In this document: in pieces, positions 1-7,403 of the stretch
Layout of the letters: each line of letters opens with the position of its first letter
Numbering within the stretch: the first letter of the stretch is position 1
Assembly (NCBI GenBank): GCA_946061495.1
Contig: CAMGSV010000039.1
Location: forward strand, 1-14,700
Reading direction: 5' to 3'
Length of the DNA: 14,700 nucleotides
DNA from: an uncultured Spirochaetales bacterium
Lineage (GTDB): Bacteria; Spirochaetota; Spirochaetia; Treponematales; Treponemataceae
Notes under the pieces: generated by a model
What the model was told of the DNA's origin: nothing
Seen by the model: only the letters and a program-made list of their open reading frames with translations
Database searches by the model: none
Made by a program: the position numbers and the translations under genes

Positions 1-68
1 CGTTCGTCATGCTGCAGCATCAGTCTTTTGTAGTAAGCAATTGTGAATCCGCATACAAGATGGAGCAT
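1..68 (-). CDS. Possible 5' end of a leftward gene, cut by the window edge
   Basis: On the minus strand an ATG at 68-66 opens a frame of 22 codons that runs off the left edge without a stop. The peptide begins MLHLVCGFTIAYYKR and matches no family I recognise. Support comes from upstream signals: AAGGA on the minus strand at 82-78, nine bases before the ATG, and a -10 box TATACT at 93-88. The open frame actually extends upstream to a stop near 165, but no ATG or GTG is present there, so 68 is the best start. A competing reading exists on the plus strand, an open frame from the left edge to a TGA at 102-104, which could be the tail of an upstream gene. The fragment is too short to decide between them. 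Confidence 0.3.
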   Translation of the reverse strand, partial: MLHLVCGFTIAYYKRLMLQHDE

Positions 69-87
69 GACTTTTTGTCCTTTTGTC

Positions 88-115
88 AGTATATCAACGT
101 TTGATAAAAATGCAA
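88..115 (-). promoter_or_regulatory. Possible sigma-70 type promoter for the leftward reading frame
   Basis: Minus-strand TTGCAT (115-110), a 16-bp spacer and TATACT (93-88). The -10 is strong and the -35 matches only its TTG half. Transcription would begin near 81, giving a leader of about 13 nt before the ATG at 68. It stands back to back with the clpP promoter at 175-203. Confidence 0.35.
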
Positions 116-174
116 TGTCATTCTCGGAGAAATCATCAACAATTGGTGCAATTTGACTTTACTGGTGGGAAAAC

Positions 175-203
175 TTGAAAAATAGTAGGTTTTTTTGTAT
201 ATT
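175..203 (+). promoter_or_regulatory. Promoter of clpP (sigma-70 type)
   Basis: TTGAAA (175-180), a 17-bp spacer, then TATATT (198-203); both hexamers are close to consensus and the surroundings are AT-rich. The predicted start near 210 gives a clpP leader of about 70 nt. No CIRCE-like inverted repeat was seen, so heat control through HrcA is not supported by this stretch. Confidence 0.6.
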
Positions 204-222
204 TGTTAGGATATGCCGTGGG

Positions 223-246
223 TCGTTCGGTGAAAGGCCGGAATGA
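223..246 (+). promoter_or_regulatory. Hairpin in the clpP leader
   Basis: TCGTTCGG (223-230) can pair with CCGGAATGA (238-246) around a 7-nt loop, with one G-U pair and one bulged G. It lies between the predicted transcription start and the Shine-Dalgarno at 269-274 and has no T-tract, so it is not a terminator. A role in message stability or translation is inference only. Confidence 0.3.
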
Positions 247-278
247 TTGTTGCTCGCAGGGCATGAACAGGAGAATGT

Positions 279-881
279 ATGATTTTTTTTGGTTCAGATG
301 ATGATAAGGAAGAGAAGTCCCAGGAGTCAGGCTCCGAGGTAATGAATACAAAGTTCCTCAAGACACGGCAGATTCTTCTGTCCGGTGAGGTGAACAAGGC
401 GCTGGCAGAAAAGATTGTCCGCCAGCTGCTGGTGATGGAGGCTGATTCCGACCAGCCCATCCGCATTTTCATCGATTCCCCCGGTGGCGACGTGGACGCA
501 GGTTATGCCATCTTCGACATGATCCGCTTTGTGAAGGCACCTGTGTACTGCATCGGCATGGGGCTGGTGGCCAGTGCTGGCGCACTGATTTTGCTGGCGG
601 CAGACAAGTCCCGCCGTGTGGCCATGCCCAACAGTCGTTACCTGATTCACCAGCCCTTGAGCGGAATCAAAGGAGTGGCCACCGACATTGAGATTCACGC
701 CCAGGAGCTGGAGAAAATCAAGGCCAAGATCAACCAGGTCATCGCGCAGGAGACCGGCAAGCCGCTGGACCAGGTGGCCAAGGACACGGACCGTGACTAT
801 TGGCTTTCCGCCACCGAGGCATTGGATTATGGGCTGGTGAGCACGGTGGTTTCCCGCCGGGATGAGCTGGAGGAGCTGTAG
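279..881 (+). CDS. clpP: ATP-dependent Clp protease proteolytic subunit ClpP
   Basis: Serine protease core of the cytoplasmic Clp machine. Family members stack as two heptameric rings and degrade proteins unfolded by ClpX or ClpA/C. The 200-residue product has the usual length and a full catalytic triad by alignment with the E. coli enzyme: Ser99 (in LVASAGALIL), His124 (in YLIHQPLSG) and Asp173 (in DRDYWLS). The ring-forming stretch TDIEIHAQELEKIK follows the His. The chosen ATG has AGGAGA at 269-274, four bases upstream. An internal ATG at 342 (residue 22, MNTKFLKTR) would give a more standard N-terminus and has GAGG three bases before it, so the first 21 acidic, low-complexity residues may be a short propeptide-like extension or untranslated. 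The gene looks monocistronic: it has its own promoter and terminator, and neither clpX nor tig is adjacent on the visible side. Confidence 0.95.
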   Translation: MIFFGSDDDKEEKSQESGSEVMNTKFLKTRQILLSGEVNKALAEKIVRQLLVMEADSDQPIRIFIDSPGGDVDAGYAIFDMIRFVKAPVYCIGMGLVASAGALILLAADKSRRVAMPNSRYLIHQPLSGIKGVATDIEIHAQELEKIKAKINQVIAQETGKPLDQVAKDTDRDYWLSATEALDYGLVSTVVSRRDELEEL

Positions 882-916
882 TAAAAAAGAGCTGCCCATT
901 GGAGGGCAAGGCGTGC

Positions 917-942
917 AGGCGGTCTTGAGTGATCGCCTTTTT
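917..942 (+). terminator. Rho-independent terminator of clpP
   Basis: GGCGGTC (918-924) pairs with GATCGCC (931-937) with one G-T wobble around a 6-nt loop, followed by five Ts (938-942). The flanking A917-T938 pair can extend the stem. It begins 35 bp after the clpP stop and ends two bases before the -35 of the purL promoter. Confidence 0.7.
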
Positions 943-943
943 A

Positions 944-972
944 TTGAATTTTTTCCCTATAACCCGTACAAT
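944..972 (+). promoter_or_regulatory. Promoter of purL, placing the transcript start at the ATG
   Basis: TTGAAT (944-949), an exact 17-bp spacer and TACAAT (967-972), each one or two bases from consensus. The -10 ends six bases before the purL ATG at 979, so a typical start point falls on or next to the A of the ATG. No Shine-Dalgarno lies between. No PurR-type operator or purine riboswitch can fit in a leader, because there is no leader. Confidence 0.65.
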
Positions 973-978
973 AATAGA

Positions 979-3900
979 ATGTTCCGTATCTATGTAGAGC
1001 GAAAGCCTGGCTTTCAAAATGAGGCGGAGAGAATCCGCGGCGAGTTGACTGGTTTTTTGGGGATTTCTGGTGTCACCAGTGTCCGTTACCTGAACAGGTA
1101 TGATATCGACCATGTTGAAGAGGTGGTGGCCCAGCAGGCGGCATCCCGTATTTTCAGCGAGCCCCAGAGCGACTGGTTCAGCTTCCGCCAGCTGGAGCTT
1201 ACAGAAGAGGATCAGGTCATCATCTGGGAATATCTTCCCGGACAGTACGACCAGCGCTCCGATTCTGCCAGCCAGTGCCTTTCCCTGCTGCTGGCGGGGC
1301 TGGGCGGCGATAGTGCTGCCATGGTTCCCCAGGTTCGCTGTGCCAAGATGGTGATTCTTCGGGGAGAATTGAGCCTTGCCGACTTGGACAAGATAAAGAA
1401 CTACCTCATCAATCCGGTGGACTCCCGCCTGGCTTCCCCCGATATTCCTGAAACCCTGGACATGAATATTTCCCTGCCTGACGACATTCCTGTGATGAAG
1501 GACTTCATCTACATGGGCTGCATTTCCCGTGGGGAATTCCACCGGGAGATGGGACTTGCCATGGACATGGCGGATCTGGCCTTCCTCCAGTCCTATTTCA
1601 GAAAGGAGGGGCGGAATCCCACGGAGACGGAGATTCGGGTGCTGGACACCTACTGGTCCGACCACTGCCGCCACACTACCTTCAACACGGTGCTGGAGGA
1701 GGTGGCCATTGAGGAGGGACCCTTTGCCCGGCGGTTTCGCCAGTCTCTGGAAAACTACACCGATATGCGGACGGAACTATACGTCGGCCGTGACGACAAG
1801 CCCGTGACCCTCATGGACATGGCGGTGATCGGAGCAAAATATCTGAAAACCCATGGCAAGCTGGATGACATCGAACTTTCCGCCGAGATCAACGCCTGCT
1901 CCATCTTCATTGACGTGAACTATACCCATCCTGAGCCACGAACTGAGCGGTGGCTTTTGATGTTCAAGAATGAGACCCACAACCATCCCACGGAAATCGA
2001 GCCCTTCGGAGGAGCCGCCACCTGTATCGGTGGCGCTATCCGGGATCCCCTTTCCGGCCGCTCTTGGGTGTACCAGTCCCTGCGGGTGACGGGAGCCGCC
2101 GATCCCACGGTGCCGGTGGAGCGGACCCGGAAGGGAAAGCTGCCCCAGATGAAACTGACCCGTGAGGCCGCCGCCGGATTCAGCTCCTACGGCAACCAGA
2201 TTGGTCTGGCCACGGGGCAGGTGGCGGAGCTCTACCATCCTGGCTTTGAGGCGAAGCGCATGGAGCTGGGGGCGGTCATTGCGGCGGCTCCAGCCCACAT
2301 GGTGATGCGTGAGGAGCCTGAGTGCGGCGATGTGGTGGTGCTGGTGGGGGGCGGAACGGGCCGCGACGGAATCGGTGGTGCCACTGGATCCTCCAAGGTA
2401 CACACTGTGGAGTCTGTGGTGGAGGCCGCCGCCGAGGTGCAGAAGGGGAATGCCGTGGAGGAGCGGAAGATCCAGCGGCTGTTCCGCAATCCGAAGGTGA
2501 GCTCCATGATCCGTCGCTGCAACGACTTTGGTGCCGGTGGCGTGGCAGTGGCAGTGGGAGAACTGGCTCCCGGTTTGGATATTAATCTGGACGCGGTGCC
2601 CAAGAAGTACGAGGGATTGAACGGTACCGAGCTGGCCATATCAGAGTCCCAGGAGCGCATGGCACTGGTGGTGCGGGCGGCTGACGTGGATGCCCTGATG
2701 GCAGCCTGTGCCGCCGAAAACCTCAATGCCGCTGCCATCGCCAGGGTGACGGATACAAACCGTCTGGTGATGCGGTGGCGGGGTCAGACCATCGTAGACA
2801 TTGACCGTAGCTTCTTGGATACGGCAGGTGCAACACGTACTGCCCATGCCCTCATCACGTCGCCTGATGCCGACTCGCCCCTGTTGCGGCCCCTGGATTC
2901 TGTAGATGCGGCCTTTTCTCCTGCTGCCATGAGCCAGTCAGCCCAAATTCAGCCCACGGGTTCCTTGGCGAAGACTGCCCGCAGCTGGTTGGTGCATGGG
3001 GTGGAGCATGCCTGGTGCAGGCTGATGGCGGACCTGGCCTGCTGCAGCCAGCGGGGACTTTCCGAGCGGTTCGACGGTTCTATTGGGGCGGGCACGGTGC
3101 TGTTTCCCTTGGGTGGCCGCTACCAGTCCACCCCGGAGGCGGGAATGGCCGCCAAGATTCCTGTCCTTGACGGCGAGACCAGTACCGTCAGTCTCATGTC
3201 TTATGGCTATGACCCACGGATTGCCCAGTGGAGTCCTTGGCACGGTGGTCAGATTGCGGTGCTGTCCTCCTTGGCAAAGATTGCCGCGATGGGTGGAAAT
3301 CCCGCCTCCTGCCGCCTGAGCTTTCAGGAATATTTCGAGCGGACGGTGGATCCCTGCTCCTGGGGAAAGCCTGCTGCCGCCCTGCTGGGTGCCTTGGAGG
3401 CCCAGAAAATCTGCGGGACAGCCGCCATCGGTGGCAAGGACAGCATGTCTGGATCCTTCCAGGAGCTGAAGGTGCCGCCCACCCTGGTGTCCTTTGCGGT
3501 GGCCACCGAGGAGCAGGAGCGAGTGCGGGGCGGAAGCTTTACCGCCGCAAACCATGCTGTGTATCTCATTTCCGTGCCCTACGGTGCTGCCTTGGATCCA
3601 GATTTTGATTCCTTCAACCGGAATGCCACCGCCCTGTACCAGTTGGACAGCAAGGTGGTGGCCGCCTATCCTGTGGGGGCTGGTGGTGTTGCCGAGGCGG
3701 TGGCCAAGATGGCCTTTGGAAACAAAATTGGCCTTGCCATAAAGGGCTGCATCCCTGCGGTGGGATTGCCGCTGGATTCCTGCAGCGCACTGCCTGCTGG
3801 GGTAGAGGGGCTTTTCCTGCCGGCCTATGGCTCCCTCGTGGTGGAGGTGGCCGAAGGCGTTTCCCAGGAAGACGTTGCGGCGGCAGGCTTTGACGGAGCC

Positions 3901-5016
3901 TGCCTCCACCTGCTGGGACAGACCATTGCAGACCCGGTGATAACGGCTGACCTGCCGGGCATTGGCTCTGTGGCGGTGAAGCTGGAGGAGCTGGAGTCCT
4001 GCTGGGAGGAAACCTTGTCAAAGGTGTTTCCGCCGGTCTCAGCCGCTCCGCAGGAGCGCTTGCCGGGCTTTGCCACTGCCGTCCACGAGTCCTTGCAGGC
4101 TGCCCGACAGGAGCTGGCTTCTGGAACAGGCGGCGGGGAAACCTTGACCATCATGGGGGCGGCAGCTCCTCGTATCATCCTGCCAGTGTTCCCCGGAACA
4201 AACTGCGAGTTCGACATGAAGCGGGCCTTCAGTCTGGCTGGTGGCGACGCACGGATTCTGGTGTTCAGGAACAATAGCCCTGAGGCTCTGCAGGAGTCCC
4301 TGGCTCAGCTGGCCAAGGAAATCGACCAGGCTCAGATTCTGGCCTTCTCCGGAGGCTTTTCTGCTGGTGACGAGCCAGACGGTTCCGGCAAGTTCATTGC
4401 CAACGTCATCCGGGAGCCACAAGTTGCCCAGGCCATCACAGACCTACTGGAAAAGCGGGACGGCTTGGTGCTGGGAATCTGCAACGGTTTCCAGGCCCTC
4501 ATCAAGACGGGACTGGTGCCATACGGACGGATTCTGGAGCCTTCTGCCGAGATGCCCACCCTGACCTACAACACCATTGGCCGCCACATCTCCCGTGTCT
4601 CCCGCACTCGGATGGTGTCTGGCTTGTCTCCCTGGGCACGGCATCAGTCAGTGCTGGAGGATGCAATCCATCTGGTGCCCATCTCCCACGGTGAGGGACG
4701 GATTATCATCAGTCAGGGACTGGCCCAGGACTTGTTCCGCAAGGGGCAGGTCTTCACCCAGTACGTGGATGAGTACGGCGGGGTGGCTTTCAGAGAGCCG
4801 GACAATCCCAATGGTTCTGCCTACGCCATCGAGGGACTCACCAGTCCCGACGGCAGGGTTCTGGGAAAGATGGGCCACAGCGAGCGAACCTTGGGGCCAG
4901 ACCTGCTGAATGGCAGTCCGTACCTGATGGGAAATGTCACTGGCCACGGCGGAGTGTGCAAGAAAACCAGCGCCTGCCAGAATATTTTTGCCGCAGGTGT
5001 GTCATATTTCCAATAA
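979..5016 (+). CDS. purL: Phosphoribosylformylglycinamidine synthase, single-chain PurL
   Basis: Fourth step of de novo purine synthesis: FGAR + glutamine + ATP gives FGAM, glutamate, ADP and phosphate, in the cytoplasm. The 1345-residue chain carries all domains in one polypeptide, so no separate purS or purQ is needed. In order: an N-terminal PurS-like domain (MFRIYVERKPGF); a linker with TYWSDHCRHTTFNT; a first AIRS-like half with the ETHNHPTE signature (residues 332-339) and LVGGGTGRDGIGGATGSS (from about 455); a second AIRS half with WSPWHGGQ and GGKDSMSGS; and a class I glutamine amidotransferase with nucleophile Cys1168 in LGICNGFQ and partners His1300/Glu1302 in GHSERT. The frame is open upstream to 862, overlapping clpP, but homologues start at MFRIYVE, so 979 is preferred. 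It is the clade seen in clostridia, Bacteroidales and treponemes. No other pur gene is in the window, and no clear terminator follows the stop. Confidence 0.95.
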   Translation: MFRIYVERKPGFQNEAERIRGELTGFLGISGVTSVRYLNRYDIDHVEEVVAQQAASRIFSEPQSDWFSFRQLELTEEDQVIIWEYLPGQYDQRSDSASQCLSLLLAGLGGDSAAMVPQVRCAKMVILRGELSLADLDKIKNYLINPVDSRLASPDIPETLDMNISLPDDIPVMKDFIYMGCISRGEFHREMGLAMDMADLAFLQSYFRKEGRNPTETEIRVLDTYWSDHCRHTTFNTVLEEVAIEEGPFARRFRQSLENYTDMRTELYVGRDDKPVTLMDMAVIGAKYLKTHGKLDDIELSAEINACSIFIDVNYTHPEPRTERWLLMFKNETHNHPTEIEPFGGAATCIGGAIRDPLSGRSWVYQSLRVTGAADPTVPVERTRKGKLPQMKLTREAAAGFSSYGNQIGLATGQVAELYHPGFEAKRMELGAVIAAAPAHMVMREEPECGDVVVLVGGGTGRDGIGGATGSSKVHTVESVVEAAAEVQKGNAVEERKIQRLFRNPKVSSMIRRCNDFGAGGVAVAVGELAPGLDINLDAVPKKYEGLNGTELAISESQERMALVVRAADVDALMAACAAENLNAAAIARVTDTNRLVMRWRGQTIVDIDRSFLDTAGATRTAHALITSPDADSPLLRPLDSVDAAFSPAAMSQSAQIQPTGSLAKTARSWLVHGVEHAWCRLMADLACCSQRGLSERFDGSIGAGTVLFPLGGRYQSTPEAGMAAKIPVLDGETSTVSLMSYGYDPRIAQWSPWHGGQIAVLSSLAKIAAMGGNPASCRLSFQEYFERTVDPCSWGKPAAALLGALEAQKICGTAAIGGKDSMSGSFQELKVPPTLVSFAVATEEQERVRGGSFTAANHAVYLISVPYGAALDPDFDSFNRNATALYQLDSKVVAAYPVGAGGVAEAVAKMAFGNKIGLAIKGCIPAVGLPLDSCSALPAGVEGLFLPAYGSLVVEVAEGVSQEDVAAAGFDGACLHLLGQTIADPVITADLPGIGSVAVKLEELESCWEETLSKVFPPVSAAPQERLPGFATAVHESLQAARQELASGTGGGETLTIMGAAAPRIILPVFPGTNCEFDMKRAFSLAGGDARILVFRNNSPEALQESLAQLAKEIDQAQILAFSGGFSAGDEPDGSGKFIANVIREPQVAQAITDLLEKRDGLVLGICNGFQALIKTGLVPYGRILEPSAEMPTLTYNTIGRHISRVSRTRMVSGLSPWARHQSVLEDAIHLVPISHGEGRIIISQGLAQDLFRKGQVFTQYVDEYGGVAFREPDNPNGSAYAIEGLTSPDGRVLGKMGHSERTLGPDLLNGSPYLMGNVTGHGGVCKKTSACQNIFAAGVSYFQ

Positions 5017-5022
5017 AACATG

Positions 5023-5034
5023 TATATTTATAAC
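5023..5034 (+). promoter_or_regulatory. Weak candidate -10 region ahead of the lipoprotein operon
   Basis: TATATT (5023-5028) and TATAAC (5029-5034) lie just after the purL stop; no convincing -35 sits at 16-18 bp from either (ATTTCC at 5006-5011 for the second). If TATATT is used, the transcript would start at about 5035-5036, the first base of the hairpin below. Confidence 0.3.
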
Positions 5035-5035
5035 T

Positions 5036-5068
5036 GACACCTGTTCTGAAATTTGTGGAGCAGGTGTC
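5036..5068 (+). promoter_or_regulatory. Hairpin in front of the lipoprotein gene
   Basis: GACACCTG (5036-5043) is perfectly complementary to CAGGTGTC (5061-5068); a wobble pair and two Watson-Crick pairs extend the stem to about 11-12 bp with a loop of about 9 nt. The base of the stem is two bases from the AGGAG Shine-Dalgarno (5071-5075). No T-tract follows, so it does not look like a rho-independent terminator for purL. It could be a 5'-end mRNA stabiliser, a translational control element, or an operator dyad. Confidence 0.5.
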
Positions 5069-5082
5069 CGAGGAGTTTTGAA

Positions 5083-6090
5083 ATGAAGAGAATTATGTCA
5101 TGTGCTCCAGTTGCCTTGGTGGCACTTGTTGTTTTGATGGGTTTTGTCGGGTGCTCCAGTGCTCCCCAGGGCTGGCTCGCAGACTATGAGGAGGGCCAGC
5201 AGCTGGCCTCCAAAAAGGGCAAGGATATGCTGTTGTTCTTCAGCAGCGAGGATACAGATGGGGTCAGCACCCAGCTGAAGACAAACATCTTCGATACGTC
5301 GGCTTTTATCGATGCTGCCAGCAAGGACTATGTGCTGGTGCATCTTGATTACTCCGACTCCAGGATGGCTGCCGTTCAGGTTGGTGAGGATGCCACTGAG
5401 GAGCAGAAGAAGGCTGCGGAGGCTGCCATGCCCCAGCTGGAAAAGGATATTGCCACCGCCATGAATTTTTCCGTGGCAGGGGGCACTATGCCGGTGATGC
5501 TGCTGACCACACCCCAGGGCTATGTCTACGGAACCATCCCCTATGATGCGGCTGTCACAACACCGGAGCAGTTCCTGACCGTGCTGGCGGACAACAAGGA
5601 GAACGGGGACAAGCTGAAGTCCTTGGCGAAGGCGGTGGATTCCAGCACGGGAGTGGCCAAGCTGAAGGCCATCGATGAGTTGTATGAAGCCACCGATCCT
5701 GCCTACAGCTACCTCTTGTCAGACTTGTACGGCATGGGCCCAGAGCTGGATCCCAACAACGAGAGCGGTCTCCGTGGCAAATATGCCATGCTGGATGCCT
5801 ATGCCAAGGCCACCGAGGCCCTGTTCACTGGCGATGCTGCTGTCGCAATCCAAGCCATGCTGGCGCCCGTTGAGGATGGTTTCTGCAGCGATGTGGAAAA
5901 GCAGGATCTGCTGTATCAGGCAGCCTATTTCTGCTCTTTGATTGGTGACTCCGCAAATATGTTCACCTATTTGAACCAAGCGCTGGAATGTGCCCCTGAA
6001 AGCGAGATGGCCTCCACCATCAAGAGGACCATCGATGCCTACAATCGGGCCAATGAGAATGCAGGTGTCACTGCGGAGGGGATGGAGTAG
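5083..6090 (+). CDS. Lipoprotein with a thioredoxin-like fold lacking the redox cysteines
   Basis: 335 residues. The start is fixed by AGGAG seven bases upstream of ATG 5083; ten extra upstream codons are open but have no such site. Residues 1-24 form a lipoprotein signal: MKR, a hydrophobic core and the lipobox FVGC with Cys24, so the mature protein should be membrane-anchored outside the cytoplasm. Residues about 30-170 resemble the thioredoxin_7/DUF255-like fold (FF-x-S-E-D ... NIFDTSAFIDAASKDYVLVHLD), and the cis-proline is kept (TMPVML, Pro137). Where family members have WCxxC, this protein reads T58-D59-G60-V61-S62, so it cannot do thiol-disulfide exchange. Residues about 175-335 are Ala-rich helices, possibly TPR-like. 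The stop TAG overlaps the GTG of the next gene by one base, so it is probably translationally coupled to the CorC-like proteins. The substrate or partner is unknown; a chaperone or scaffold role is inference. Confidence 0.75.
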   Translation: MKRIMSCAPVALVALVVLMGFVGCSSAPQGWLADYEEGQQLASKKGKDMLLFFSSEDTDGVSTQLKTNIFDTSAFIDAASKDYVLVHLDYSDSRMAAVQVGEDATEEQKKAAEAAMPQLEKDIATAMNFSVAGGTMPVMLLTTPQGYVYGTIPYDAAVTTPEQFLTVLADNKENGDKLKSLAKAVDSSTGVAKLKAIDELYEATDPAYSYLLSDLYGMGPELDPNNESGLRGKYAMLDAYAKATEALFTGDAAVAIQAMLAPVEDGFCSDVEKQDLLYQAAYFCSLIGDSANMFTYLNQALECAPESEMASTIKRTIDAYNRANENAGVTAEGME

Positions 6091-7403
6091 TGGATCCTGA
6101 TTCCATACCCTCGGAACCTCCCCCGGCAGTGGCGGTAGATGCCGCTGCCATGCCGGGATTTGTAGGACTGCTGCTGGCGGTAGTAGTCCTCATCATCCTT
6201 TCCATGATTTTTTCCTCATCGGAAAGTGCCTTTCTATCAATCAACAGACTTCGTATTCGGTTTCTCCGCTCAAAGAAGGACCGAGGAGCCATCCGTGTGG
6301 GGAAGCTGCTGGACCGCAAGGAGCAGCTTTTGAACACGGTGCTGGTGGGCAACAACATTGTGAACATTGCCATCACCGCCCTGCTCACCTCCCTGGCGCT
6401 GCAGCTGTTCGGCTCCTCCGGTGTGGGAATCGCCACCCTGGTGTCTACGGTGGTGCTGTTGATTTTCGGAGAGATTACGCCAAAGACTGTGGGAAGCCGC
6501 CACCCGGAGCCAGTGGCCTTCCTGTTCTCTGGTTTCATCTCATTTTTCATGAAGCTGCTTTCTCCCCTCGTCTTTGTCTTCTCCGGCTTTGCCCGGCTGG
6601 CCTCCCGGGCCTTGGGCATCAAGTCCGAACAAAAGACCGTATCATTCACCGAAGATGAGATAAAGAATTTCATCGATGTGGGTGAGGAGGAGGGCGTGCT
6701 GGAGCAGAGTGAGAAGCGGATGATGCATCGTGTCTTCCGCTTCACGGACCTGGCGGCCAAGGACATCATGGTTCCCCGCACAAAGATTGTTGCAATCAGC
6801 CTCACTGCCAGCTACCATTCCATCATCGAACTGGCCCAGCAGTCTCGGCTTTCCCGCTTTCCCGTCTACCGTCAGAATCTGGACGACATTGTGGGTGTCC
6901 TCTACATCAAGGACATGATGTTCTATCAGGGAAAGAGCGACAACTTCTTTGTGCAGGACATCATGCGGCCGCCCCTCTACATTGTGGGGACAAAGAAAAT
7001 GTCCTCGGTGCAGCAGATGCTGCGGGAGAACCGGCAGAGTCTGGCGGTGGTCATTGACGAGTATTCCGGTACCGACGGCATTCTCACCACCGAGGACATT
7101 TCCCGGGAAATTTTCGGTACGGTGGGGGACGAGTTCTACCAGGCGCGGATGCCCCAGACGGTGGAGCTGGCCCAGGGTGAGGCCCTGGTGGATGGGGCTG
7201 TCCGCCTTACGGAGGTTGCCGAGCGGTTCGGATGCAGCCTCCACTCCGAGTTCTACGAGACTTTGGGAGGGTATCTGAGCGAGAAGCTGGACAAGGTCCC
7301 CGTGGAGGGTGACTTTTATCGGGAGCAGGGAATGCTCTTTACCGTCAAGGAGGCGGATGCAACCCGCATCCTCACCATCCATGTGAAAAAGGAGGCTCAA
7401 TGA
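6090..7403 (+). CDS. CNNM/CorC-family membrane protein with CBS domains (TlyC/HlyC-like), first copy
   Basis: 437 residues. The likely start is GTG 6090, which shares its G with the preceding TAG and has GGAGGG (6075-6080) nine bases upstream; the first ATG in frame (residue 21) has no such site. Residues 24-170 are a DUF21 transmembrane domain with about four helices and the family signatures SSSESAFLSINR (42-53), NTVLVGNNIVNI (82-93) and FGEITPK (126-132). Two CBS repeats follow: the first with DIMVPRTKIVAI (225-236) and SRFPVYR, the second with the nucleotide-contact pattern DEYSGTDGILTTEDI. A CorC_HlyC C-terminal domain spans about 355-434. Family members include magnesium or cobalt efflux proteins (MpfA, CorC/B type, CNNM) and proteins once named hemolysins; the name 'hemolysin' is not supported here. 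Inner-membrane ion transport or its control is the likely job. Confidence 0.9.
   Translation: MDPDSIPSEPPPAVAVDAAAMPGFVGLLLAVVVLIILSMIFSSSESAFLSINRLRIRFLRSKKDRGAIRVGKLLDRKEQLLNTVLVGNNIVNIAITALLTSLALQLFGSSGVGIATLVSTVVLLIFGEITPKTVGSRHPEPVAFLFSGFISFFMKLLSPLVFVFSGFARLASRALGIKSEQKTVSFTEDEIKNFIDVGEEEGVLEQSEKRMMHRVFRFTDLAAKDIMVPRTKIVAISLTASYHSIIELAQQSRLSRFPVYRQNLDDIVGVLYIKDMMFYQGKSDNFFVQDIMRPPLYIVGTKKMSSVQQMLRENRQSLAVVIDEYSGTDGILTTEDISREIFGTVGDEFYQARMPQTVELAQGEALVDGAVRLTEVAERFGCSLHSEFYETLGGYLSEKLDKVPVEGDFYREQGMLFTVKEADATRILTIHVKKEAQ

Noticed and set aside
862..978. Extension of purL upstream to an ATG inside clpP (39 extra residues)
   Set aside because: The extra residues do not resemble PurL, the stretch spans the clpP terminator and purL promoter, and homologues begin at MFRIYVE.
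739..1674. Long minus-strand open frame opposite clpP and purL, and similar ones opposite purL (1777-2403, 2938-3909) and the DUF1015 gene (11313-12656)
   Set aside because: They are mirror frames of well-supported genes, rich in Gly/His/Gln/Arg with no recognisable domain or ribosome site.
5095..5150. Sigma-54 promoter suggested by TGGCAC in the lipoprotein gene
   Set aside because: No TTGC element at the required spacing; it lies inside coding sequence.
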